DNA from: Pseudomonadota bacterium
Lineage (GTDB): Bacteria; Pseudomonadota; Gammaproteobacteria; Steroidobacterales; Woeseiaceae
DNA length: 28,463 bases
Direction of reading: 5' to 3'
Assembly (NCBI GenBank): GCA_022360335.1
Contig: JAKSCZ010000474.1
Coordinates: 1 to 28,463 of the forward strand
Shown here piece after piece: positions 8,747 through 17,550 of this stretch; the stretch's first letter is position 1; every line of letters starts with the position of its first letter. The notes under the pieces are model-generated. The model searched no databases. It saw only the letters and a program-made list of their open reading frames with translations, and had not been told where the DNA came from. The position numbers were made by a program, and so were the translations under genes.

Positions 8747-8816
8747 TACGGTGCCGGTCAAAATACGGTGCCAGTCACCTTAAACCGGGTTTAAGGTGAC
8801 TGGCACCGTATTTTGA
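8745..8816. repeat. Long perfect palindrome (REP/MITE-like) between lpdA and the symporter gene
   Basis: Bases 8758-8786 and 8788-8816 are exact reverse complements, 29 of 29, around a single central base. The arm begins TCAAAATACGGTGCCAGTCA and continues CCTTAAACC. Immediately to the left, 8745-8760 repeats the outer arm sequence (AATACGGTGCCGGTCA, 15 of 16 matching 8762-8777). The left copy overlaps the lpdA stop, and the right arm ends exactly at the stop codon of the convergent symporter gene (8817-8819). A transcript from either side would fold into a very stable hairpin, so it could act as a transcript-end or mRNA-stabilising element for both genes. It shares the core CAGTYACCTTA with the repeat at 11843-11927. 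REP-like, RAYT-mobilised identity is inference. Confidence 0.9.
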
Positions 8817-10292
8817 CTACGGCTGCCGTTCCCAGAAGTCTGCGTTTCGGATTCCGAGCTTGACGGGGTCGAAGGTAAAATCCGTCACGCCGGCCTTGCG
8901 TTGCTCCTCGTAGTCTTTCAGCGCCTTGAGCGCGGGCGCGCCCATGAAATACAGGATGAGAATACCGACGATGTTGAGTCCGGCCATGATGCCGAGGCCG
9001 ATGTCGCCCAGGCCCCATGCGAGGTCGGCGGTGCGCACCGTACCGTAGAAGACGGCGCCGAGCAGCACGATCTTGATGATCGTCAGCTCGCCCGGGAAGC
9101 GGAAGGAACGCCGGATGTATGCAACGTTGGTCTCGGCAATGTAGTAGTAGGCGAGCAGGGTCGTGAAGGCGAAGAAAAACAGCGCGACGGCTACGAACAC
9201 CCGCCCGAATCCGCCGAGCACGCTTTCGAGCGCGAGCTGCGTAAACGCCGGGCTGTTCGCCTCGATCGTCGTGGCGAGCACGCCGCCCGTGATTTCCGGG
9301 CCGAGGTCGGCGACGTAGTACTGGTTCGTAATCAGAATCATGAAAGCCGTCGCCGAACAGACGAACAGCGTGTCGATGTACACCGAGAACGCCTGCACGA
9401 GTCCCTGCTGGGCCGGGTGCTGCACCTCCGCCGCCGAGGCAGCATGCGGGCCCGATCCCTGGCCGGCCTCGTTCGAGTAGACGCCGCGCTTGACGCCCCA
9501 GCCGATTGCCGCGCCGAGTCCCGCCATCGGCGAGAACGCATCGGAGACGATCAGCGTGACGATGCCGGGCAGCGCATCGATATGGTAGACGACGATGCCG
9601 ACCGACATGACGATGTAACCCACGGCCATGATCGGTACGACGACCTGCGTGAAATGCGCGATGCGCTTGACGCCGCCGAAGATGATGATACCGAGGACGA
9701 TGACGACGAAACTCGCGGTGGCGAGCTTCGTGGTGCTGACGCTGCCGAGGCGGGTCTCGAGGGTCGCGCCGCCGCCGAACGCGAGTTCGACGGCGGCGCC
9801 GATCGCATTCGACTGAACGGTCGGCAGCAGCAGTCCGACCGCGACGATCGTCGAGACCGCGAAGATCCATGCATACCATTTCTGGCCGAGCGCCTTTTCG
9901 AAGTAGTAGGCCGGGCCGCCGCGCAGCTGGCCTTCGTCCTCTTCTTTGTAGATCTGGCCGAGCGCCGATTCGACGTAGGCCGTCGAGGCGCCGAGGAACG
10001 CGACGACCCACATCCAGAACACGGCGCCGGGCCCGCCGATGCCGATGGCGGCGGCGACGCCGGCGATATTGCCCGTGCCGACACGACCCGACAGCGACAC
10101 GGCGAGCGCCTGGAACGAGGAGATGCCGCGATCGGATTCCTTGCCGGAAAAAAGCAGGCGCCACATCTCTCCGAACAGGCGCACCTGCACGAAGCGCGTC
10201 AGGATGGAGAAGAACAGCCCGGTCCCGAGCAGTACGTAGACCAGGGTCGGTTCCCACAAGAGACCACTGATCGTGCCGACGATTTCCTGCAT
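8817..10292 (-). CDS. AGCS-family sodium/alanine-type amino-acid symporter
   Basis: The 491-residue polytopic inner-membrane transporter belongs to the alanine/glycine:cation symporter family (AGCS; AgcS/DagA/YaaJ-like). Recognisable blocks are RVGTGNIAGVAAAIGIGGPG near the N-terminus, GGPAYYFEKALGQKWYAW, AIGWGVKRGVYSNEAGQGSG (the family signature) and a C-terminal half with several membrane helices. The chosen start is the ATG at 10292 because AAAGGGG sits 6 bases upstream (10305-10299). In-frame ATGs at 10310 and 10343 would add 6 or 17 polar residues without a better ribosome-binding site. It imports alanine, glycine or a similar small amino acid with Na+; the exact substrate cannot be read. 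It converges on lpdA across a long palindrome and diverges from the NfeD/SPFH pair. Confidence 0.95.
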   Translation of the reverse strand: MQEIVGTISGLLWEPTLVYVLLGTGLFFSILTRFVQVRLFGEMWRLLFSGKESDRGISSFQALAVSLSGRVGTGNIAGVAAAIGIGGPGAVFWMWVVAFLGASTAYVESALGQIYKEEDEGQLRGGPAYYFEKALGQKWYAWIFAVSTIVAVGLLLPTVQSNAIGAAVELAFGGGATLETRLGSVSTTKLATASFVVIVLGIIIFGGVKRIAHFTQVVVPIMAVGYIVMSVGIVVYHIDALPGIVTLIVSDAFSPMAGLGAAIGWGVKRGVYSNEAGQGSGPHAASAAEVQHPAQQGLVQAFSVYIDTLFVCSATAFMILITNQYYVADLGPEITGGVLATTIEANSPAFTQLALESVLGGFGRVFVAVALFFFAFTTLLAYYYIAETNVAYIRRSFRFPGELTIIKIVLLGAVFYGTVRTADLAWGLGDIGLGIMAGLNIVGILILYFMGAPALKALKDYEEQRKAGVTDFTFDPVKLGIRNADFWERQP

Positions 10293-10430
10293 GCCGTTCC
10301 CCTTTGTCATCTCTTCCCGGCGGCTCGCGGGATGGTAACGCATCTGAGGACGGGCTGTCCGCGCTTCAAACTGCCGCTCCGGCGGGTTTCAGGCTATAGT
10401 GGCCCGCATTGCAAGCTTGGGAGGAAAATC

Positions 10431-10862
10431 GTGACGTGGTGGCAATGGACGATCGTCGGTGGAGTTCTGCTTGGCGCCGAGCTCCTCGGGGTGGACGCGC
10501 AGTTCTTCCTGATGTTTATAGGTCTTTCCGCACTGTTGGTCGGATTGGCGGAATTGCTGGGAATTGCGATGCCGCTCTGGGTCCAGGTGGCCGTATTCGC
10601 GGCGTTTTCGCTGATCTTCCTCTATACGTTCCGACGTGCCGTGTATGAGAGAATTCGCGGCACGTCGGCCGGGTATCCCGAACCCCTCGACGGCGAATCC
10701 GTGAAGATTAGCGACGATCTGGGCCCCGGCGCCGAGGCCCGTATCGCGTACCGGGGAACGAATTGGAACGTGCGCAACGTCGGCCGGGCCGCGATCAGCG
10801 GCGGCTCTCGCGCGAAGGTCGTCAAGGTCGACGGCCTGACCTTGCACGTCGAAGCCGAATGA
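10431..10862 (+). CDS. Short NfeD-like membrane protein (YbbJ type)
   Basis: This 143-residue protein has two to three hydrophobic segments in its first half (about 7-28, 28-45 and 48-68) and a C-terminal small beta-barrel (OB-like) domain (about 80-143). The latter contains GESVKISDDL, ARIAYRGTNWNVRN and AKVVKVDGLTLHVE, the typical NfeD C-terminal pattern. Long NfeD forms carry a ClpP-like protease domain, which is absent here. It starts at GTG 10431, with a strong GGGAGGA at 10419-10425 five bases upstream. A TATAGT -10-like box is at 10395-10400. The stop lies 7 bases before the SPFH gene. NfeD and SPFH proteins are habitual operon partners, and NfeD is thought to assist stomatin-like membrane microdomain proteins. 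Confidence 0.9.
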   Translation: MTWWQWTIVGGVLLGAELLGVDAQFFLMFIGLSALLVGLAELLGIAMPLWVQVAVFAAFSLIFLYTFRRAVYERIRGTSAGYPEPLDGESVKISDDLGPGAEARIAYRGTNWNVRNVGRAAISGGSRAKVVKVDGLTLHVEAE

Positions 10863-10869
10863 CACAGGG

Positions 10870-11820
10870 ATGAATATCATGGACACTACATTTATTGCAT
10901 TTCTGGTTCTTGCCGTCGTTGTACTGATCGTTATCGTCAAGATTGCGGTCGTCGTACCGCAGCAGAACGCCTATGTCGTGGAGCGACTCGGCAAGTACAG
11001 CAAGACGCTCAACGCGGGGTTTCACCTGCTCTGGCCTTTCGTGGACAAGACCGCATACAAACACACGCTGAAGGAGCAGGCGGTCGATATCGCCGAGCAA
11101 GTGTGTATTACCAAAGATAACGTCCAGGTCGGCGTCGACGGCGTACTCTATATGCAGGTCCTCGATCCGGGGCGCGCATCGTACGGGATCGGCAATTACA
11201 TGTTCGCCATTTCGCAGCTCGCGCAAACGACGCTGCGTTCCGAGATCGGCAAGATCGATCTCGATCGCACGTTCGAGGAGCGCGGAACGATCAATCAGAA
11301 CGTCGTTGCCGAACTCGACAAGGCGTCCGACCCCTGGGGCGTGAAGGTACTGCGCTACGAGATCAAGAACATCAACCCGCCGCAGGATGTGCTTGGCGCG
11401 ATGGAGAAACAGATGCGCGCCGAGCGCGAGAAACGCGCCGTGATCCTGACCTCCGAAGGCGAACGCGACGCCAAGATCAACGAGGCCGAGGGCGAGAAAC
11501 AGCGTGTCATCAAGGAATCCGAGGCCGCCAAGCAGCAACAGATCAACGAAGCCGAAGGCGAGGCGCAGGCGATTCTCGCGGTAGCGACCGCGACCGCTGA
11601 AGGCCTGCGGCGCATCGCCCAGGCCGTGATCGACGACGGCGGCCCCGAAGCCATGCAGCTCAGGATCGCCGAACAGTACATCGGCGAGTTCGGGAACCTG
11701 GCCAAGACGGGCAACACCTACGTCGTGCCGGCTAACCTCGGCGACCTCACGTCGATGATGGCGCTGGCCACGGATATCGCGAAACGCAAAGTTGACGGAG
11801 GCGCCGCCCCGACCGCGTAA
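10870..11820 (+). CDS. qmcA: SPFH/stomatin-like membrane protein (QmcA/paraslipin type)
   Basis: The 316-residue protein has one N-terminal membrane anchor (about residues 5-30) followed by an SPFH (band 7) domain (about 32-190). It contains QQNAYVVERLGKYSKTLNAG, LAQTTLRSEIGKIDLDRTFEER and YEIKNINPPQDVLGAMEKQM. A long charged helical region then runs from about 180 to 245, with repeated EGE/EAEGE blocks (EGERDAKINEAEGEKQ, NEAEGEAQAI). This matches E. coli QmcA and the SLP-2 branch of stomatins, which build oligomeric membrane scaffolds and modulate membrane proteases. A second ATG at 10879 has slightly better spacing to the upstream AGGG, so the start could be three codons later. Co-transcription with the NfeD-like gene is likely. 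Confidence 0.93.
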   Translation: MNIMDTTFIAFLVLAVVVLIVIVKIAVVVPQQNAYVVERLGKYSKTLNAGFHLLWPFVDKTAYKHTLKEQAVDIAEQVCITKDNVQVGVDGVLYMQVLDPGRASYGIGNYMFAISQLAQTTLRSEIGKIDLDRTFEERGTINQNVVAELDKASDPWGVKVLRYEIKNINPPQDVLGAMEKQMRAEREKRAVILTSEGERDAKINEAEGEKQRVIKESEAAKQQQINEAEGEAQAILAVATATAEGLRRIAQAVIDDGGPEAMQLRIAEQYIGEFGNLAKTGNTYVVPANLGDLTSMMALATDIAKRKVDGGAAPTA

Positions 11821-11842
11821 AGCCGGGCGACGGCAGGGGGAC

Positions 11843-11939
11843 GAATTAAGGGACAGTTACCTTATCTTCTCCTGGTCATATCAGCAAAGCAGCGCTTCAC
11901 GAAGATAAGGTAACTGTCCCTTAATTCTATCCCTTAATT
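11843..11939. repeat. Inverted repeat with 27-bp perfect arms (REP/MITE-like) between the SPFH gene and relA
   Basis: Left arm 11843-11869 and right arm 11901-11927 are exact reverse complements over 27 bases (arm starts GAATTAAGGGACAGTTACC). They enclose a 31-base spacer that is unlike the arms. A 10-base partial copy of the outer arm (TCCCTTAATT) is repeated at 11930-11939 just outside the right arm. The element fills most of the 125 bases between two convergent genes. The inner arm sequence CAGTTACCTTA corresponds to CAGTCACCTTA in the palindrome at 8758-8816, so the two are probably members of one repeat superfamily. It may also serve as a bidirectional transcript end. Confidence 0.88.
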
Positions 11940-11945
11940 TGAGGC

Positions 11946-14066
11946 TCAGGCTTTGCGCCGCACGGAGACGACGTTCGGCAACTGCTCGAGTTTCGCGATC
12001 AGTGCGCTCAGCGTCGGCAAGTCCCCGATTTCGAGACTCAGTGCCATGACGACCTGCTGCGACTTCCTGTCCGCATGGCTCTTGAGGTCCGTTACGTTCG
12101 CTTCCTCGTCGGCGAGCACGGCCGTGACGTCGCGGATGAGTCCGCTGCGGTCGAAGGCGTGCAGGCTGAGATCGACCGGGTAGACGCCCGCGTCAGGCGA
12201 TTCGCCCCAGCCGATCTCGAGAATTCGTTCCGGGTGGCGCCGGTTCAGGCCCAGGAAATTGCCGCAGTCCTGGCGGTGGATGCTGACACCGCGGCCCTGT
12301 GTGATATAGCCGGCGATCGGCTCCGGCGGTACCGGCCGGCAGCACCGCGCGAAGTTGCACATCAGGTCGCCGACGCCGCTGACCGCTGCGCCGCCCGGAC
12401 CTGCGCGCGTCCTGCGCGTCCGCCGCGGCCGCACGGGCTCGGCGAGTTCGGCGCCCCGGATGTGCTGTAATGCCGTCGCGATCGATGCGGCGGTCAGGTC
12501 GCCGGCGCCCAGTGCGACGCACAGCGCGTCGGTGTCCTTGAACCTGAGCTGGCTGGCGATTGCATCGCCCGGCACGTCCCGGACGCCGAGACGGCCCAGC
12601 TCACGATCGAGGACCTCGCGGCCCTGGCGCATGTGCTGGTCGCGGTCCTGATGCCGGAACCAGTTGCGTACCTTGGCGCGGGCCCGGGCGCCGGCGAGGT
12701 ACCCGAGTTTCGGGCTCAGCCAGTCGCGGCTCGGCTGGGCCTGGCTGCCCGTGATGATCTCGATCTGGTCGCCGTTTTTCACCCGGTACGTCAACGGCAC
12801 GATCCGGCCGTTGACCTTGGCGCCGCGGCAGCGGTGGCCGACCTGGGTATGCACGTGATAGGCGAAATCGAGCGGTGTCGCGCCGGCGCAGAGTTCGACG
12901 ACGTCGCCCTTGGGGCTGATCGCGTAGACGCGGTCTTCGAAGAAATCGTCGCGAATCCGGTCGAGCAGATCGGCGCCGTCGTCGGCCGGTTCGAGCAGTT
13001 GCCGCAGGAAGCGGATCTTCTGGTCGAAGGCCGCCGGGGATTTGCCGCCTTCCTTGTAACGCCAGTGCGCCGCCACGCCGAGTTCGGCATGCCGGTGCAT
13101 CTCACGCGTGCGGATCTGGATCTCGACGGTCTTGCCCTCGGGACCCACGACGGCCGTGTGCAGCGACCGGTAGTCGTTGTCCTTGGGGTTCGCAATGTAG
13201 TCGTCGAATTCTCCCGGAATGTAGGACCACAGGTTGTGCACGATGCCCAGCGCGGCATAGCAGTCGCCGATCGATTCGACCAGCAGGCGCACGGCGCGGA
13301 TGTCGTAGAGCGCTTCGATGCCGCGGTCCTTGCGCTGCATCTTGCGCCAGATGCTGTAGATGTGCTTCGGCCGGCCCGAGATCTCGGCATCGATCCCGCC
13401 GGCGGCGAGTTCGGTCTCCAGAACGTTCTGGAACGCCTCGATGAACCGGACCCGTTCGCCGCGCTTCTCACGCAAGGCCCGCGCGATGTCCGCATAGGTT
13501 CCGGGTTCGAGGTAGCGGAAAGCGAGGTCTTCGAGTTCCCACTTCAGCTGCCACACGCCGAGGCGGTTGGCGAGCGGGGAGTATATCTCCCGCGTTTCGA
13601 GGGCCAGGGCTTCCTGCACGGCCCTCGGCGCCCGTTTGGCGGTGCGCAGCCGGTGCAGCTGGTCCGCAATCCGAACCAGTACGAGCCGGACGTCCGAGAC
13701 GACGGCGAGCAACATCTTCCGGAGCGCCTCGGACTGTTGCACGGCGAGTCCTTCGCCGGGCTGCCAGTGTCGCGGCAGCGAGAACTGATCGAGCTGGCCT
13801 AATCCTAGAAAAAATCGAGAAAGATCTTTTAGCTCTCTATTTTTAAAGGATTTAATGTCAAAATACTTCTCGCGAAACGCCGGATACGCATACACGGCGG
13901 CCTGGATCGCGGCGGGCAGGCCGAAGGGCTCGAGGATGGCCGCCACCGCGCGTCCCTCGGCGATGCAGTCGCCGAGGGCGCCGTCGTCGGGCAGCGCCGC
14001 CAGGTACTCGCGGACCGCCGCGACGGCGCCCTCGGGGGCGGCAGTTTCAGCGCTGGGAGGCGACAT
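11946..14066 (-). CDS. relA: RelA-type (p)ppGpp synthetase
   Basis: From the ATG at 14066 the protein has 706 residues. It contains a pseudo-HD region without the metal-binding HD residues and a nucleotidyltransferase domain with GRPKHIYSIWRKMQRKD, YDIRAVRLLVESIGDCYAALGIVH and DDYIANPKDNDYRSLHTAVVG. After VEIQIRTREMHRHAELGVAAHW come a TGS domain (VYAISPKGDVVELCAGATPLDFAYHVHT), a zinc-finger/RIS region with CNFARCCRPVP, and a C-terminal ACT domain. This is the RelA layout: ribosome-associated synthesis of (p)ppGpp from GTP or GDP and ATP during amino-acid starvation. An upstream in-frame ATG at 14162 would run through the divergent promoter region and is rejected; the 14066 start has no clear Shine-Dalgarno. 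Bases 13801-13870 (about residues 65-89) form an abrupt AT-rich in-frame patch. No partner SpoT is in the window. Confidence 0.93.
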   Translation of the reverse strand: MSPPSAETAAPEGAVAAVREYLAALPDDGALGDCIAEGRAVAAILEPFGLPAAIQAAVYAYPAFREKYFDIKSFKNRELKDLSRFFLGLGQLDQFSLPRHWQPGEGLAVQQSEALRKMLLAVVSDVRLVLVRIADQLHRLRTAKRAPRAVQEALALETREIYSPLANRLGVWQLKWELEDLAFRYLEPGTYADIARALREKRGERVRFIEAFQNVLETELAAGGIDAEISGRPKHIYSIWRKMQRKDRGIEALYDIRAVRLLVESIGDCYAALGIVHNLWSYIPGEFDDYIANPKDNDYRSLHTAVVGPEGKTVEIQIRTREMHRHAELGVAAHWRYKEGGKSPAAFDQKIRFLRQLLEPADDGADLLDRIRDDFFEDRVYAISPKGDVVELCAGATPLDFAYHVHTQVGHRCRGAKVNGRIVPLTYRVKNGDQIEIITGSQAQPSRDWLSPKLGYLAGARARAKVRNWFRHQDRDQHMRQGREVLDRELGRLGVRDVPGDAIASQLRFKDTDALCVALGAGDLTAASIATALQHIRGAELAEPVRPRRTRRTRAGPGGAAVSGVGDLMCNFARCCRPVPPEPIAGYITQGRGVSIHRQDCGNFLGLNRRHPERILEIGWGESPDAGVYPVDLSLHAFDRSGLIRDVTAVLADEEANVTDLKSHADRKSQQVVMALSLEIGDLPTLSALIAKLEQLPNVVSVRRKA

Positions 14067-14179
14067 AGGAAAGGCTTTGCGTTGTGTGCCGTAAGCGGAA
14101 ATACCCGTTATGATACGCGCAGCTTCGGCGGGCCGTTCCGGCCGAGGCCTGCACCTGGGCATTTTACAAGCAGGACAGC

Positions 14180-14923
14180 ATGGCAGGACACAGCAAGTGG
14201 GCGAATATCCAGCACCGCAAGGGTGCCCAGGATAAGAAGCGCGGCAAGCTTTTCACGAAACTCATCCGCGAGATCACGGTGGCGGCGAAGATGGGCGGTT
14301 CCGACCTCGACGCCAACCCGCGCCTCAGGCTGGCCGTAGACAAGGCCAAAGGGCAGTCGATGCCCAAGGACAACATCGAACGCGCCGTCAGGCGCGGCGC
14401 GGGCGAGACCGGCGGCGACGACTTCTTCGAGATCCGCTACGAGGGCTACGGCCCGGGCGGCACGGCCGTCATGGTCGACTGCCTGACCGACAACCGCAAC
14501 CGGACCGTGGCCGAGGTCAGGCACGCCTTCGCGAAGTTCGGCGGCAAGCTCGGCGCCGACGGCTCCGTCAACTACCTGTTCAACCAGGTCGGCCAGCTCC
14601 TGTTCCCGGCGGACAGCGGCGAAGACCCGGTCATGGAGGCGGCCATCGAGGCCGGCGCCGAGGACGTCGTCGTCGACGACGACGGCTCCATCGAGGTCCT
14701 GACGGCGCCGGACGACTTCGAACGGGTCCGCGACGGCATGCTTGCGGCGGGGCTCGAGGCCGAGTCGGCCCAGGTGACGATGCGCGCCTCGACCAATGCC
14801 GAACTCGGCGTCAAGGAAGCGGGCTCGATGATCAGGATGCTCGAAATGCTCGAGGATCTCGACGACGTGCAGGAAGTGTATTCGAACGCCGACATCCCGG
14901 AAGACGTGTTGGCGCAGATTTGA
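14180..14923 (+). CDS. yebC: YebC/PmpR-family protein (TACO1-like)
   Basis: The 247-residue protein begins MAGHSKWANIQHRKGAQDKK, the hallmark of the family, and is collinear throughout with E. coli YebC (246 aa). Conserved blocks include YEGYGPGGTAVMVDCLTDNR, NRTVAEVRHAFAKFGG and MLEDLDDVQEVYSN. Family members were long described as transcriptional regulators; recent work also links them to ribosome function at proline stretches, like mitochondrial TACO1. The gene is divergent from relA. A TATGAT -10-like box lies at 14109-14114, without a clear -35. It is the first gene of a run that continues into ruvC with a 6-base gap, and this linkage to ruvCAB is typical of gammaproteobacteria. Confidence 0.97.
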   Translation: MAGHSKWANIQHRKGAQDKKRGKLFTKLIREITVAAKMGGSDLDANPRLRLAVDKAKGQSMPKDNIERAVRRGAGETGGDDFFEIRYEGYGPGGTAVMVDCLTDNRNRTVAEVRHAFAKFGGKLGADGSVNYLFNQVGQLLFPADSGEDPVMEAAIEAGAEDVVVDDDGSIEVLTAPDDFERVRDGMLAAGLEAESAQVTMRASTNAELGVKEAGSMIRMLEMLEDLDDVQEVYSNADIPEDVLAQI

Positions 14924-14929
14924 GGCGGC

Positions 14930-15454
14930 GTGTTGACGGACAGGCAACGCATACTCGGCATCGATCCAGGTTCGCGCCTGACCGGCTTCGCCGTTCTCGA
15001 TTTCGCCGGCGATACGCCGTCGTACGTCACGAGCGGCACCGTCAAGAGCGTCGACGGCGGATTCGCCGACCGCCTGCGCCGGATATTCGAGTCGGTCGGC
15101 GCGATCGTCGCCGAATTCCAGCCGCAGGCGGTTGCGATCGAGAGCGTCTTCATGCACAAGAACGCGAGCAGCGCATTGAAGCTCGGGCACGCGCGGTCGG
15201 CGGCCCTGTGTGCGACGTTCGGGCACGAGGTCGAGGTTTTCGAATACGCGCCGCGCGAGATCAAACAGGCCGTCGTCGGCACCGGCTCCGCGACCAAGGA
15301 ACAGGTGCAGCACATGGTCGTATCGATACTCAGGCTCGACGGCACGCCGTCGCCCGACGCGGCGGATGCACTCGCGGCGGCGTTGTGTCACGGCAACCAG
15401 CGCCGCCTGCACGCGCACCTGGGCACCGGCAGCCGTATCGCGGGGTTCCGATGA
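14930..15454 (+). CDS. ruvC: Crossover junction endodeoxyribonuclease RuvC
   Basis: The 174-residue Holliday-junction resolvase cuts four-way junctions symmetrically after RuvAB branch migration. The four acidic catalytic residues of the RNase H-like fold are all visible: Asp12 in GIDPGSRLTGF, Glu71 in AIESVFMHKNASSALKLGHAR, and Asp143 and Asp146 in SPDAADALAAALCH. The frame allows GTG at 14930 or TTG at 14933, with GAGG at 14922-14925 as the ribosome-binding site; TTG has the better spacing (7 bases), so the start is uncertain by one codon. The stop overlaps the ruvA start (ATGA-type overlap at 15451-15454), so the resolvase and branch-migration genes are translationally coupled. Confidence 0.97.
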   Translation: MLTDRQRILGIDPGSRLTGFAVLDFAGDTPSYVTSGTVKSVDGGFADRLRRIFESVGAIVAEFQPQAVAIESVFMHKNASSALKLGHARSAALCATFGHEVEVFEYAPREIKQAVVGTGSATKEQVQHMVVSILRLDGTPSPDAADALAAALCHGNQRRLHAHLGTGSRIAGFR

Positions 15455-16040
15455 TCTGCTCGCTCCGGGGCCGGCTGGTCGCCAGGCATGCGCCGCACAT
15501 CGTCATCGAGTGCGCCGGCGTCGGCTACGAGCTCGAGACGCCGATGTCGACGTTCCTCGATCTTCCCGAGACCGGCGTCGAGTTGTTCCTGCACACGCAC
15601 CTGCTGGTGCGCGAGGACGCACAGATCCTGTACGGATTCGCGAGCGAGGAGGAGCGGGCGCTGTTTCGCGTGCTGCTGAAAATCAACCGGGTCGGCGCGA
15701 AGCTCGCACTGGCCCTGCTGTCGGCGCTGTCGCCGGCGGACCTGCGGCGCTGCGTCGAATACGAGGACGCCGCGGCGCTGTCCAAAGTACCCGGCGTCGG
15801 GCCAAAGACGGCGAAGCGGCTCATCATGGAGATGCGTGACAAGGTCGGGAACCTCGGCGCGCCGCCCCTGCCGGGCGGCAGGATGTCCGTGGAAGCCAGC
15901 GCCCGCTCCGAGGCCTTCGATGCCCTGATCGCCCTGGGCTACAAGCCCGCGGAGGTCAACAAGCTGCTCGGGAAACTCGACATCGACGACAGCTCGGCCG
16001 AAGACATCATCCGGCGGGCGCTGAAGCAGGTAGCCGCCTG

Positions 16041-16041
<1 letters not shown>
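15451..16041 (+). CDS. ruvA: Holliday junction branch migration protein RuvA
   Basis: The 196-residue junction-binding protein forms the tetramer that holds the four-way junction flat and recruits RuvB. Domain I (about 1-63) ends in REDAQILYGF. Domain II carries two helix-hairpin-helix motifs (about 70-130), and domain III, the RuvB-binding part, covers about 150-196 (FDALIALGYKPAEVNKLLG). The second hairpin, VPGVGPKTAKRL (113-124), is canonical. The first reads NRVGAK (79-84): Arg80 (CGG, 15688-15690) replaces the glycine usual in the hairpin loop. Cys3 replaces the usual Gly of the MIG start. The gene overlaps ruvC by 4 bases and shares base 16041 with ruvB. Identity is certain; the unusual residues are discussed as a finding. 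Confidence 0.97.
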
Positions 16042-17079
<1,038 letters not shown>

Positions 17080-17087
<8 letters not shown>

Positions 17088-17490
17088 CGGCGAAATCTTC
17101 CGGCTGCCCATTCGCGTTTACTACGAGGACACGGACGCGCAGGGCGTCGTCTATTATGCAAACTACTTCCGCTTCATGGAGCGCGCACGCACGGAGTGGC
17201 TCGGTTCGCTCGGCGTGGACATGGCGCGCCTGCAGGACGAGGAGCGGCGGATCTTCGTCGTGGCGGCAGTCCGGGCGACCTTCCATGCACCGGCCCGGCT
17301 CGGCGATACCGTCGTGGTGACGGCATCGCTGCTCGGTCTCACCCGCGCGTCGTTCGATATCGAGCAGAAGATCTATCGGGACGGTACCGACGGCGAGCTG
17401 CTGGTCGGCGGGACGGTCAAGGCGGCGTACCTCGACGCCGACACGATGCGGCCGAAGCGCGTCCCGTCGTCTATCTTCGGGAAACGGTAG
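17080..17490 (+). CDS. ybgC: Tol-Pal-associated acyl-CoA thioesterase YbgC
   Basis: The 136-residue hotdog-fold (4HBT) thioesterase has the active-site stretch YYEDTDAQGVVYYANYFRF (14-32), where Asp19 is the likely catalytic residue, followed by MERARTEWL. It hydrolyses short-chain or acyl-carrier-linked acyl thioesters at the inner face of the cytoplasmic membrane. Its gene almost always heads the tol-pal cluster, as here. The start at 17080 overlaps the end of ruvB by 8 bases, so the Tol-Pal genes may be transcribed partly from the yebC-ruv promoter. A 60-base gap separates it from tolQ. Confidence 0.96.
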
Positions 17491-17550
17491 GAGTGGATTT
17501 CGCCGGCGATCGCGACACTCCAGGAACAAGCGTATGAACAGGTATTTATC

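Noticed and set aside
8901..10430. Long plus-strand open frame leading into the NfeD-like gene.
   Set aside because: It is the antisense shadow of the symporter gene; only the part from GTG 10431, with its own ribosome-binding site, is real.
13855..14094. Plus-strand frame starting ATG 13855 behind AAAGGA, inside relA.
   Set aside because: It lies wholly antisense to conserved relA sequence; the AAAGGA comes from the AT-rich patch, and the peptide resembles no family.
14067..14162. N-terminal extension of RelA from an upstream ATG at 14162.
   Set aside because: It would occupy the divergent promoter region of yebC, adds an Arg/Pro-rich peptide without family similarity, and has no ribosome-binding site.
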